This document shows positions 22,889 through 36,800 of a DNA stretch of 64,000 bases, piece after piece. The notes beneath the pieces were generated by a model. That model saw only the letters and a list, made by a program, of their open reading frames with translations, searched no databases and was not told the origin of the DNA. Source of the stretch: Asterias amurensis (taxonomy: Eukaryota; Echinodermata; Asteroidea; Forcipulatida; Asteriidae); the NCBI RefSeq assembly GCF_032118995.1, contig NC_092659.1, positions 14,502,177 through 14,566,176 on the forward strand, given 5' to 3'. The translations under genes and the position numbers were made by a program. How positions within the stretch are numbered: position 1 is the stretch's first letter; every line of letters starts with the position of its first letter.

Positions 22889-24782
22889 TTATTTTAATCT
22901 CGACCTGACAGCTGCGACTGGTCTTAATTGTGGACTTGGCGGTTTATGTGCTGGGACGGGTCTCTTTGTATTTGGCGAACTGAAGTACGTATGTCTGATT
23001 TCAAACTCATTTTCATCACACGGTACCTCATGAAATGACGGCTCGTGCAAGGGGACTGGTTCACAAACCAGGTTAGCATATGAATGTTCAAATTTTGAAG
23101 TGGAGGTATCATCTATGGGACATGTGGTGCGGGCCGAGGGGGCGGGCGGAGACCCACCTGATTTTTGGGGGAAATCATCTTCGAAGACGCAGGAATAAAT
23201 ATCGTCGTCTTCGATGACTACTGGTGGCGGGGAATCTAAAACAGAAAAAAAAACCGTTAAAATAGCCTAGCCTCGGAAATACAAACTTCTTCATTTCAAA
23301 ACTAAAATTGAGAAAAAGATCCAAATGTTCACAAGTTGATCATGAATCAAACAGCGTTTGCATACGCTGTGTCATCAGCCATGAGAATACTTGAACAATT
23401 GTCAAACAATTGTCATTTGCTATTTACATTATTATCTCGCAGTTTCGACAACCAATTGAGCTCAAATTTTCACAGGTTTGTTTTTTCATGCATATGTTGA
23501 GATACACCAAATTAACTTGGGCGATATTGCTTCTATTATCCCACGATACATCGTCAAAAAAGTATCAAGATATTTGATTAAATCACGATTTATATTTGAA
23601 GTATAAAAGTCTGACATGTTACTATGCCCAATTTTAAAATTTCTGTGTTCTAAACAAATCGAGATATGGATATGGAGGTGTACTGTCTACCCATGGTGTT
23701 ATAGCTCTATGAGTTACACACACATAAAGTGTCTTTTAAAGTGTCTACTGCGCATGACTGTTCTTACATGTGTGTATATCCTGCCCATTTCATTCTAGCT
23801 AACCAATAAGCATCCATAATGCACATGGGGTGACTTCTCATTCACAAAATGGGTTGTGGATGGGTTGTGGTTTGTGTAATATGATCCCATTGTGGTCTGC
23901 AGTTCGGCGGCGAGGCAGCGCACAAGGCTCCCACACAGGGGAGGTAATTGATACATTGTGTTACTTCTGAAGTGTCTGTGGGAGACCGCCTGGGCCTAAA
24001 GTCTTTGATGTTATTTTGTTCAATTGGGGAATCTTGCGGTTGGTTCTGGGACTTTATACTTTTTTAAACAGCCCGTTGTGGTTGCAAGACGTCTCAATTA
24101 AGGAATATATCATGATACATCATGATACAAAACCACGATTTGCCGAAAATTCCATTAACAAAAAATCAAGACGATATGGTAATCGTTTAAGAAATGGTAT
24201 CGCGATTTTTGATTATATCAAGATATCGCCCAAGCTTAACACCAAGTGAGAAGACTGGTCTTTGACAATTACCAATAGTGTCTAGTGTCTTTTATTATTC
24301 AAGTATTTTTGAAAGCACACTTACTTTTAGGACTTTTTGGAGGTGGGTCTTTCACTGCTTTCTGGAATGGCTTTGGGGAGACAGCCGGCTTGCGAAGTTT
24401 AGTTTGGGGTGTTGGGCACACAACGACTGATTGGCGTTGATGTTCTTTCAATTTGTCGTTATCCATATTGCCGTAGAGCTGGCCGGAGTCCTCCTGGCCA
24501 TCCTCGGGGACGAAGTAGACGGGGTCGTTTTCCGGTTCATTTTGCTCCACTTGGATTCTGGGAGGGCATTGGGCTGAATTGGCTGAACTGTTGAAACTAG
24601 GATTTAATCAGAAAAACAATTTGGTGGAAAAAGTGGTTAATATACTGGTCTTCACAGCCAAAGATCAAAGTAATGAGTTAACAGTAACAGTAACAGTAAT
24701 GAGTTAACAGTAATGAGTTAACAGTAACAGTAACAGTAACAGTAACAGTAACAGTAACAGTAACAATAACAATAACAATAAC

Positions 24783-24815
<33 letters not shown>

Positions 24816-27800
24816 ACTACTACTAATAATAATAATAATAATAATGGTGGCCTCTTATAAAGCGCTCAGGTCCATCAAGCATGACGCTAATGGTGCTTTA
24901 CAAGCAAAATTCATACAAAACGACAATGTAACTATACAACATTGCACATATACATATTGACTATCTTAACTTAGGTAGAGATGCAGGGTCATCAGTTCAA
25001 TGGAACAGAATTACGAAGTGAACAAATGAGTTTTGAGTAGTTGCTTGAAAGAACTAGCAGATGAGGCTTGGCAAAGAAGAAGAGGAAGATTGTTCAAGAG
25101 AGATGGGACTGTGTGGGTAAAGCTGTGGTCACCCCAAGAGTGCCCCGATCGGGAAACCTGAAGAAGCAAAGAATGTGATGACCGAAGTCTGCGAGATGGT
25201 TGATATGCCTAGATAGAGTTCTGCAAGTAGATTGGTGAGGAGCCATGGACTGTGTGGTAGACCAGCAACAGAAGTTTGAATGTGATTCGTTTCCAACAGG
25301 GTACCAGTGAAGAGAATGAAGAAACGGTGTTATGTGACAGGTGTTAGTACAGTAACTGGTACTGATGACGCATAGGTTGACTGACGAGTCAATGGTATTC
25401 CTAAATAAGGATAATTCTTCCTGCGTGGACATTCTCACGCCGGGGTTTTGGCGATATCCCAATGTGGCCACCGGGACTGGACTTTCATTCTTGAACATGT
25501 TGAAAGGGCAAGGCCATTTTCATTTTGCAAAGGGCACTTCCATTGGGGAATCTTAAAGTCAATGGGAAAATTTTCAAGGGCACCAAGGCCTAGGCCAGGG
25601 GGAAAACTTCCTCAGGTTAATTTAATTGTATACAAATACATTTTCAATTCCAAAACCCTTTATCACGCTGCCTCCATCTTGGTCACATTCCTTGTATCGA
25701 ATAACAAAAATGAATGCTAATAATCATTATGCAATTAGAAACCAGACTATTTTTTCCTTCCAGCCTCGGAATGGTTACTCACCTAGGTGGCATAACGGGG
25801 GTCTCTGGATCTGATGCAACTTCAAAATATTCTGATTTGCTGGCCCTCGGGGATGAAAGACATGGGGAGAGATTTGGAACGACGTACATATCATCCTCTT
25901 CAACCTGTTGAACCTCTACCTCATCTAATAATAATAATAATAACAATAATAAAAACAATAATAAAAACAATAATAAAAACAATAATAAAAACAATAATAA
26001 AAACAATAATAAAAACAATAATAAAAACAATAATAAAAACAATAATAAAAACAATAATAAAAACAATAACAATATTCTTTTAAATGCGTTACATAACACA
26101 TTCGACCAACAGCTTAACATCCCATCAAAAGGGCGAAGCAATGGTCAAGTGTCTTGCTTAAGGACACAAGTGTCACGACTGGGGATTCGAACCCACACTC
26201 TGATGATCAGAAACACCAGAGTTTGAATTCGGTGCTCTTAATCGCTGGGCAACGACACTTCCAAAATAACAAAACTTCTTTCAATAATAAAAACAGTACA
26301 AGATATTTATATCAGTGTAGCACATAATGCAGAAGCCACTACAAGCCACATAAAAACCTAAAACAAAGAAATACAATATATTATAGACCATGTGAATTTT
26401 GTCTACAATAAGTGTGACCTTGTACATTCTTTGGGTATTCTGGCAGGCAAGATACTGCACTGGCCCATGGGAAAGTTGACATTTTGTGTCATAATTTCCA
26501 CATAAAACCAAGAGTTATGAAAGTAAAAGCTTGACAAGTTTTGAGATGTGCCCCCTTTCATCATATCAAAAGTTGATAAGAATTAGACAGTGCAATCTCC
26601 ATAAAATATAAGAACTTATGATTTCTCTCATTAGGCTGTGTACAAATCCTGCCTGCAGGAAGTCCAGGCTCTGTGGCTCTTTTGTAAACATGTGATGTCA
26701 CAGGTCACATCGTCTAACAATTAACCCCTTGCACGCACGTCACACGCGGCGACTGTGCCACTCTCACCATTTTGGTGGTCAATAGGTTTACGTTTAAACC
26801 CTGCGTCGCCTAAAATGCGCACTTCACTGAATAACGCACAGAGTGACATTGCCCACCAGTATGGCGCATCCAAGATTATTCAATGATGATGCAGGTGAAT
26901 TGGATCAATATACATGATCCTAAGAGTAGGAAATCATGGGGTGATAGGTCATTTTCGCATGCTGGACCCACATTCTGGAATGACTTACCATTTTCAAATT
27001 CGTAATATTTCTGGTATTAAAACTTTCAAGATTAGTTTGAAAACTAGCTTGTTTAAAATGGCCTATCTGAAATTTTTGTTTGTCTGATTTTCCTTGACTG
27101 TGTGAGGATTCCCTTTCGTGTGACTTGAGCACCTTAATTTGGTGGATTTTGTCGGTTTACAAATTTCCTACATGTATATTATTATTATTTTAAAAAAAAT
27201 TGTTTCTTGAAAGTTCCTGTAACTAATGGTGGCATCCATTCGGTAATTTCTCATTAACTAATTTCTCATTAACAATCAATGACATAAAACAAGTGGATCG
27301 TACTATTTCTTGGTGGGAGTTTCGGCGCTTCATTTCCAGAGATTTTCTTTTTAAGCATTTCCTCATCAGGCGTCATATATTCGTTTTCATCTTCCAAGTC
27401 GCTTTCATCGCTCTCAGATGCATGGTTAAAAACTGAAACAAAGAGAAGGAAAAAACAAAAACATTCTTTTGGTTTTACCCTCACACTGATGATGCTCTCG
27501 GAGGTCCTTCAGGAAGACAAATCCACAGGCTGCTCTGGTAGGATTTGAACCCAGGACCCTAGCATTCTAGTGTAGATGTCTTAACCACTACAGGCTGGCT
27601 GGCTGTGGCATAGTATGTTTAAAACAATGGTGGATGATATTGCATGGTCAGACAGTAGGAGGGTTGACTGTACTGTGTAGATGCATTCACAACTTGATAT
27701 CATATTGCAGGCTGGCATATCATTCAACACTACATTGGATGATATTAAATGGTCAGACAGTAGGAGGGTTGACTGTGTACTGTGTGGATGCATTCACAAC

Positions 27801-30800
27801 TTGCTATCATATTGCAGGCTGGCATATCCTTCAACACTACAGTGGATGATATTGAATGGTCAGACAGTAGGAGGGTTGACTGCGTAACTGTATGTTGATG
27901 CATTCAGCACATGGTATCATACTGCTAGCTGACATAGAGAGGTATCATTCAAAACACACTGGATGATATTGAAAGGTCAGCCAGTAGGAGGGTTGACAAT
28001 GTACCGTTGAAATGCAATCATAACTTGATATCATACACCAGTCTGGCATGTGATTCAATGCCACATTGGATGATATTGAATGGTCAGACAGTAGGAGGGT
28101 TGACTGTGTACTGTGTAAATGCAATCACCACATAGTATCAAACTGCAGGCTGGCATAGCTTATCTATCATTCAATACCACAGCAGTATATATTAAAAGGT
28201 CAGACAGTGGGAGGGTTGACTCAGGAAAAAATACATAAAGACAAAGTATGACATTACCTTGAACCCCACCCTTCGGCTGCTTATTTTTACCATGTTGTGT
28301 GAAAACAGGTTCCGATGGTAGACTGCAGATTTGGGGTGAGGTATTAAAGGTCTGCGGGGATGGTAAAGACTTGAACTTCTGTGCTGGCAGGTTTCGTTCT
28401 AATGCTGGATCTCTTGGAGGGAGCTGAAGATGCAACTTTCTGAAAACGTCCTCAACTTTAATGCTATTTTCTGTAAAAGAAAGTAATCAAAAATATAAAT
28501 TTTAAGCAATTATAGTAAAGCATCTTGCTTAAAGATGCTATGTCAGATTTTTGGCCGATTTGACCCAAAAATGTTGATTTAAAATTCAATAGGTATTTTG
28601 AAGGGGGTCGAGAAAGTTACAAGCTTTCATTTGAGCCATTGCTCAAAAAGTCCGCCAATTATATGTAGCAGTGAAAACAATATACATCATGTGACCAATT
28701 CTTATGTGTTTTATAAGAAACGTTTTAAATTTTTGTCATGGTTTCAGACCATTAAAAGTAAAAGTTAAACGTTTTTTTGTTAGAGCGGGTGATACTCTTT
28801 GAAATACCATTCACTCACAAAAAATCTATTTTTTAATGTTTGGGGCAAAAAATCTGACAAAGCATCTTTAAGGACACAAGTGTCATGAAAAGGATTTGAA
28901 TCGACACCCGATGACTTAACCACCAGAACTCAAGTTCAGGGCTCTTAACCACTCGTTTGTTCTCTCCCGAGTCATGAAGGGTCTTTCTTCGCACCCTCTG
29001 GCTTCCTTTTTCAGAAAATCATCACACATCTCTGGCTGTGCTCTGTGGTCATTTATAGGTTGATGTATCTAAAAGGCCCCTTTACATGCCTGTCACTCGG
29101 ATGGCCATGGTAAGGCATTGCTGCAGGCACACTGAGCTGCCTGCAAGCCGTCTGGTGCTGTTGGAATCGACTTAAGCCCGGTTCATACTTCCTGCGAATG
29201 CGAATGCGATGCAAATTTGACGTGAATATGACGTCACAACTCTCCTTTCGCAGCAACAGTCGCGAGTGAGTTGAGCAGAGTTGAACTGCTCCGAATTATT
29301 CAGTGCAAATTTGTGACGTCAACATTCCGGGGAAGTATGAACTGGGCTTTATGGGGTGAAGCTGAGGGGAAGACTGAGATTGAGCCATGTCGGGGTCCCG
29401 AGGAGAGTTGCTGGGGCGGAGACCACAACAGAGTTGGCTGCCTGCAAGCTGTCTGGTGCTAGCTGTGGGAACCGACTTATAGGGTGAAGCTGAGGGGAAG
29501 ACAGAGGTCGAGCTATGTCAGAGTCTTGAGGAGAGATGCTGGAAAGAGACCACAACAGAGTTGGCTTCCTGAATAAAGGACAGGGAAGACAGGCACCCTG
29601 AGCTGCCTGCAAGCCGTCTGGTGCTAGCTGTGGGAATCGACTTATAGGGTGAAGCTGAGGGGAAGACAGAGGTTGAGATATGTCAGAGTCTTGAGGAGAG
29701 ATGCTGGAAAGAGACCACAACAGAGTTGGCTTCCTGAATAAAGGACAGGGAAGACAGGCACCCTGAGCTGCCTGCAAGCCGTCTGGTGCTAGCTGTGGGA
29801 ATCGACTTATAGGGTGAAGCTGAGGGGAAGACAGAGGTTGAGATATGTCAGAGTCTTGAGGAGAGATGCTGGAAAGAGACCACAACAGAGTTGGCTTCCT
29901 GAATAAAGGACTGGGAAGACAGGCACCCTGAGCTGCCTGCAAGCCGTCTGGTGCTAGCTGTGGGAACCGACTTATAGGGTGAAGCTGAGGGGAAGACAGA
30001 GGTTGAGATATGTCCGAGTCTTGAGGAGAGATGCTGGGGCTGAGACCACAACAGAGTTGGCTGCCTGCAAGCTGTCTGGTGCTAGCTGTGGGAACCGACT
30101 TATCGGGTGAAGCTGAGGGGAAGACAGAGGTCGAGCTATGTCAGAGTCTTGAGGAGAGATGCTGGAAAGAGACCACAACAGAGTTGGCTTCCTGAATAAA
30201 GGACAGGGAAGACAGGCACCCTGAGCTGCCTGCAAGCCGTCTGGTGCTAGCTGTGGGAATCGACTTATAGGGTGAAGCTGAGGGGAAGACAGAGGTTGAG
30301 ATATGTCAGAGTCTTGAGGAGAGATGCTGGAAAGAGACCACAACAGAGTTGGCTTCCTGAATAAAGGACAGGGAAGACAGGCACCCTGAGCTGCCTGCAA
30401 GCCGTCTGGTGCTAGCTGTGGGAATCGACTTATAGGGTGAAGCTGAGGGGAAGACAGAGGTTGAGATATGTCCGAGTCTTGAGGAGAGATGCTGGGGCTG
30501 AGACCACAACAGAGTTGGCTGCCTGCATAAAGGACAGGAAGGGTTACAGGCGCCGGGGGAGATCTCGCTTGCGGGCGACCCTTCCACGTTGTAACTGCAT
30601 CCTTCACAATTCCATTTCTCAGCAATGAGTGAAGAATGACTAGCCTACACAAATTATCATTACTATTACTTTTTTCTGTATCTTGCGTACTGGTTTCTAT
30701 ACCTGATACAGAACTAGGTGTCATTGCTGGTCCACTCGGCATCGACTCGACTGCTTCTAGTTTCACCTTACACAAGGCAGTGCTTTTCTCAAGAAAACCC

Positions 30801-33800
30801 ATCAGAGATTGACAGTGTTTTGTCATCGACTCCTTCAACAGCACAGCCTAAACACACAGAAAAGAAATTTAAAGGTATTATACAGGACTGGGAGAGCCGA
30901 GAAAAATAGTCGCAGACACTGTTCATGTGTTGTGTGATCAACCAGGCCTGGAATTTGATCTTTGAAAGGGCAAGGCCATTTTTATTCTGCAAAGCCCACT
31001 TCCATTGGAAAATCTTAAAGTCTATGAGAAACCTTTGAAGGGGCACCAAGTCAAAGACCAGCCGTCGATTTCATCAAACTCTTTCTAACTTAGGATTAAT
31101 CTTAGGACTTGGGCAAGTCAAGTTCCGTATCCAAAGACGTAGGACGTATTGAACCCATCCGAAGTAAGAACAGGTTACTCGTCCTAACTCGAGATAGGAT
31201 CAATCCTAGCAATTCGTGAAATCGGCTGCAGGGCAAGGACGGCCATATCCTCCATGAAATCCCAGGCCTGAACAATCACATACAATATGTACATGAAACA
31301 ACAAACAGTGAAAATTTGGGCCTATGCTGCTGTGTGAGTCAGGAGCATAGTGAAAAACCAAGCACAATTTTCACATTGTAAAACACATTGTCCTTATTTT
31401 TGAAAGTAACAACCAACATTTTATTTTAGGCTTTAGATATAGTTTTCCCGAATATGACTTCATTTCAGAGGAAAATATTTCACAATGGTTCTCTACATGA
31501 AGTATAGTGAAGAGCCTTGTTCAAGGGCACAAGTGTCATGACATGGATTTGCAACCACACTCCACTCAGCTGACAACACAAAAGCTTGGGTCCTGCAAAC
31601 TAGACACCAGGGCCCAATTTCATGGCTCTGCTTTCCGAAAGCACAGAATCGGCGCTTACAGAAGCAGGGAATTCTGTGCTTACGGCAAGCGTATTTCACG
31701 CGTTAGTGGCGAATTTGGGCTTCTGCGCGTGCGTACACCACGTTACTAGGCATTCTACGCTTACAAGGCTAGCGCAGAAATTCGGCGCTTGCACGTAAGC
31801 GGGGAATCGTGATCGTAAGCGCAGAATTAGGCGGTAAGCAGAGCCATGAAATTGGGCTCAGTTGCGTTCGGCAACACCACACCACAAAGCTAACTAGACA
31901 GGGCAATATTCTTACCTTAAAGACTTCAAATTCTGCAAGACATTTCTTCAGTACTTCGGCCATTTCTCCATCTTTTGCTTGTGCCTTGAGAATAAAATAA
32001 ACAACATTCAATTTGTTACTTAACATAGTTCCTTCTGGCTGACATCCTTGCACGAAACTAACATTTAAGATTTAAAGGCAGTGGACACTATTGGTAATTA
32101 CTCAGAATAATTGTTAGCATAAAACCTTACTTGGCAACGAGTACTGGGGAGAGGTTAATAGTAAAAAACATTGTGAGAAACAGCTCTCTCTGAGGTAACA
32201 AAGTTTGTGGGAAATAAGTATTTTTCCACAAATTTGATTTCAAGACCTCAGAATTAGATTTTGAGGTCTCGAAATCAAGCATCTGAAAGCACAAAACTTT
32301 GTGTGACAAGGGTGTTTTTTTCTTTCATTATTATCTTGCAACTTCGATGACCAGTTGAGCTAAAATTTTCACTGGTTTGTTATTTTATGCATATGTTGAG
32401 GTACACCAAGTGAGAAGACTGGTCTTTGACAATTACCAACAGTGTCCAGTGCCTTTAAGACTATGCATGGTGTAAAACATACTTAGTGAGTAAAGTTTGC
32501 GACGACTGATGTAAAAATCTCTCTTTTTGTGAGTAGTGGTGGCTCTGAGACGAACCGGTTCGTTTGTTCGACATTTCGGTCAGTGCGCTCTGATCGTCTT
32601 CATTCTCCCGAAGACTGTCGGAGCACGCTGACCGAAACGAAGAGGGGGAACAAACCGGCTCTTCCCAGAGCCACCACCATTGACAACAGAGATTTTTACA
32701 TGGTGTCACCACAAACCTTAGGCTGTGTCCGAAACGGCGACTTCAGCTACAGCTACGGCTAGATCAGTGCATCTGTCATTGTGGAAGAATGGACAGAAGT
32801 GCAAGATCTAGCCGTAGCTGTAGCCAAACGCGCCTTTTCGAACACGGCCATACTTGCTTAGTAACCTAAACAATCCATTTTCCATTGGGATATCTTCTTC
32901 TTACCAAATACAGCTCCGACTCCAAGTTCACAATTTTAGATTTTTCTGTTTTCTTGGCCTTCTTGGCACTCTCCACCTGCAAAAAGAGAACGGTTTTTAG
33001 AACATGAAAACATGTTGCAAGTAAATATAATTGGAGACTTAAAGAGAGAGTATAATAATGTACACATAATGACTCATAAAACTAATGGCAGTAAAATCTT
33101 ACTTGCCTAGAAGTATTACCGTCGATTTCACCAAACTCTTCATAACTTAGGATTTATCTCAGGACATAAAACGAGTTAAGTTTCGTATCCATAGACGGTA
33201 GGGCATTGAACCCATCCTAAGTTAGGAAAAGTTACATGTCTTAAAGGAACACGTTGCCTTGGATCGGTCGAGTTGGTCTTTGAAAAGCGTTCATAACCGT
33301 TTGTTATAAAAATGAATATGGGTAGAAAGATGATGTAAAAATAGAATACAAGGATCCACACAAACATGCCTCGAAAATGCACGGTTTTCCTTTTACCTCG
33401 TCGACTAACACGGTCGGCCATTTATGGGAGTCAAATTTTTGACTCCCATAAATGGCTGAGCGTGTTAGTTCGCAGAGTAAAAGAAAAACCACGCAATTTC
33501 CAGGCATGTTTGTGTGGATCATTGTATTCTACTTTTAAAACATCTCTCTAACCATATCGATTTTATAACAACGGTTACAGAACGCTTTTCAAAGACCAAC
33601 TCGACCGATCCAAGGCAACGTGTTCCTTTAACACGGATTGTCCAGATAAATAACACTGTATACTATACATGTAACAACCAACCTTGTTCCGGCAGGCGAC
33701 CACCTTGCTTGCAGATTTCTCTTTTTCTCTCTGGACTTCTGTGATTTTCTTTCCTTCTGCTGTGATGTCCTTGAACGTCTTTCTGTATCTGGAACACTAA

Positions 33801-36800
33801 ATCATGAAAAGAAAACAAATTCAAATGAGCTTGTATTATTTCAACGAGAAGTAAACTCTTTAAAAGTGTACCTGAAAATAATAATCATCTATTCACAGCC
33901 TTGATAAAAAATTGCGTTAATTATACAAATTTGTTTGTAGTTGAGCTTCACCATAAATGTCAAGGTATAATTATGTTTTTCCATTGTCGTTAACACACAG
34001 ATGCCGTGATTGGTGGACCACGTGTCAAGATCCTCTAGGATGCTCCAAAATTTAATATAGGATTCCTATATGGGTAATTGTAGGGTGTAAGCTTAATAGG
34101 GTGCTTTGGATATTTCACAGCATCCTTTCTAAAATAATAATTCCCCACCCATCTGTCCAAACGGGGTTGCTCCATTGATATTTAATTTAGGATTCCTATA
34201 TGGATAATGGGAGACTTTCCAACGCTAGGTGGCAGCCTGATTACCGGATAAATTTCCATTGTTTACGTAGTTCTGAACATGCACATACTTCTGAGAACAA
34301 TGGATTACCCGGTAAGTCTGCTGTCACCTATGGTCCAAGAAAGTCTCCCACTATTGAGCGCTCAAAAGGATGCTTCACAGTGTTGTTTCTAAAATAATCA
34401 ATCCCGCCTGTCTGCCCTAATGCGGGAAGGTCGTGTCAAGTGAGTAAAAGGTTAGTGTCTACAAGAGTTGTCCACGGTGTTTAAAGGCAGCGGACACTAT
34501 TGGTAATTACTCAAAATAATTATTAGCGTAAAACCTTAATTGGTAACGAGTAATGGGGAGAGGTTGATGGTATAAAACATTGTGAGAAACGGCTCCCTCT
34601 GAAGTGACGCAGTTTTCGAGAAAGAAGTAATTTTCCACAAATTTGATTTCGTGACCTCAAGTTTAGAATTTGAGGTCTCGAAATCAAGCATCTGAAAGCA
34701 TACAACTTCAGGTGACAAGCATGTTTTTTCTTTCATTATTATCTCGCAACTTTGATGACCAACTGAGCTCAAATTTTCACAGGTTTGTTATTTTATGCAT
34801 ATGTTGAGATACACCAAGTGAGAAGACTGGACTTTGACAAAAACCAATAGTGTCTACTGGCTTTAAAGGCACTGGACATTTGATAATTACTCAAAATGTA
34901 ACTTTACACTTCAGTGATTTTAAATACTTTGGTGTAGTAGAATGTGCTTCCGTTACCGACCCTATTCATATTTTATAAACTAAAAGTATATCAGCCAAAA
35001 AGAAGAGGCCATTTTGAAGGCAGTCATTAGTAAAACAAATTGTGACAATTGCTTGATGTAACTTATTTTAAAAACTGTTAAAGGGTGGCTGCAGTGTTTT
35101 TTAAAATAATTTATTATGCGATTAAACATGACTTTTTAAACCTAAAATATTTTTTTATATTTTGTTATTAAATGCGCAAGTATTTAAAAAATGGTTTTCA
35201 AGTGATTAGGGGAACCCACCCCGCCCCTAAAAGGGAGCCTTCATGTGACGTCATGTCGGGAACCTGAGCCGTCGGGCCCCCTGGCTGTGTGCATATATAT
35301 AGACTTGTGCACTGTGTGGCCTGGTACCTAGGCGCGTGTAGTTAGGGACCAGACTCTTTTTGCCGACAATATGTTTGAATTCCCGACGTGACGTGGATGG
35401 TAGGGGGGGGGGCAGTAACAATCCACAAAAGGGGGGGCATGACTTATTCGCTAATTACGCAAGTGAGATATGTCGGGGAAAAAACAAAACACATTTTATT
35501 GATGTTCAATAAATATATCAGAAATAAATGACAGCAAACTGTTTTTATTTTAATTCACTGCAGCATCCCTTTAATGATATCTATGATTTAAATAGAGTGT
35601 AATGAGTCAAAACGTCCTTGAGTTACCATGGAATTGCCCTATATACATTTCAACCCCAGAAGTCTCAAACATTTAAAGACACATTTCCTTGTACCCAAGT
35701 TTTTTACACTGTGAGTCATGCATTTATATGTAAATTTAATTATCCTTTTATTGATGGCAACTTTCTTGTGGCATGATGTTTATTTACTTTAATGCAAGTG
35801 TTTCCTGGTTCATCTGCAATACAATACTATAGCAACCAGATTTGTGTTGGGAAAAGGAAATGTGGCTACACTATGTATAGTCTATTATGACAAAGCCCGA
35901 TGGGTTTCTTTTGTCAGAGAGAAGAGTTAGGTTAGTCATTTCGTATTCTGAACATGGACACCTATTGAAGAAAGACCGCCGAAAAAATGCAAGTCATATC
36001 CAAGCCGGATTAGGTTTCTCACCAAGCATAAGGAAGCTGATTGGGCCTATCACGCTGTCACCATCTTGGTCATGTTTCATTGCGCAAACATGGCACCAGA
36101 CTATTATTTAGTTCAGCCTCAGTTTGGTTACAATGAGTTGGAATGGAGTACAAAATCAAGATGGCCACACCGTGACAAAGGTCTGTACGCACGAATTGCA
36201 GAAAACAAAACAGGAACAAAAAACATACAAACCCAAAGCAATTTTGTCAAAACACCCAAGTTGAAAACGCTCCAAGGACCTTGTTTCAATTCAGCGTGCT
36301 TTTGCCGAACTTCTAAAATGTTGGTACAAAATGCCCTTGTTGACCATATCGAATATTGACGTTACCATTCAAATACCTGTCCCAAAACATGTGACAGGTA
36401 CGTAATGAAGCATGCAACGTAACGGTTTGATTTAAACGACACATGCACGCACGTACACATACACGCTTACAGATGCCATGTTGTAGGGCAATTCAGTCTA
36501 TTGGCTCTTGACAATAAACCACTGGCATCAGGCTTGCGATCCAGTGTCAAATCAAGCCCTGGTGTCAGATAGTCACTAAGTTGTGCAGGTCAAACTGCAA
36601 CTGCACTGCGTCACTGCGTCACCACCCCCCCCCCCCCCCTTAGAAAAACAAAGCAGAAAGTAGAAAAAGTCTCACCAGTCAATTAAAACTTACAAAAGAG
36701 AAATTCAAAAATTAGTTAGTGGCCGACGTTTCAACACAAGCAGAGTTTTCTTGAAGGCTACAAAACAGCCTACGTACTAGTGTTGAAACGTAAAGACACT

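Noticed and set aside
25924-26141. Leucine-rich extension of the frame upstream of adaptor exon 9
   Set aside because: It is the translated (AATAATAAAAAC)n microsatellite. The acceptor at 25925 marks the exon start.
29349-30844. Long minus-strand open frames with a 55-residue proline/serine-rich repeat
   Set aside because: They arise from the 165-bp minisatellite. The adaptor's exon 6 ends at a good donor (30703) that joins exon 7 in phase, so the array is intronic.
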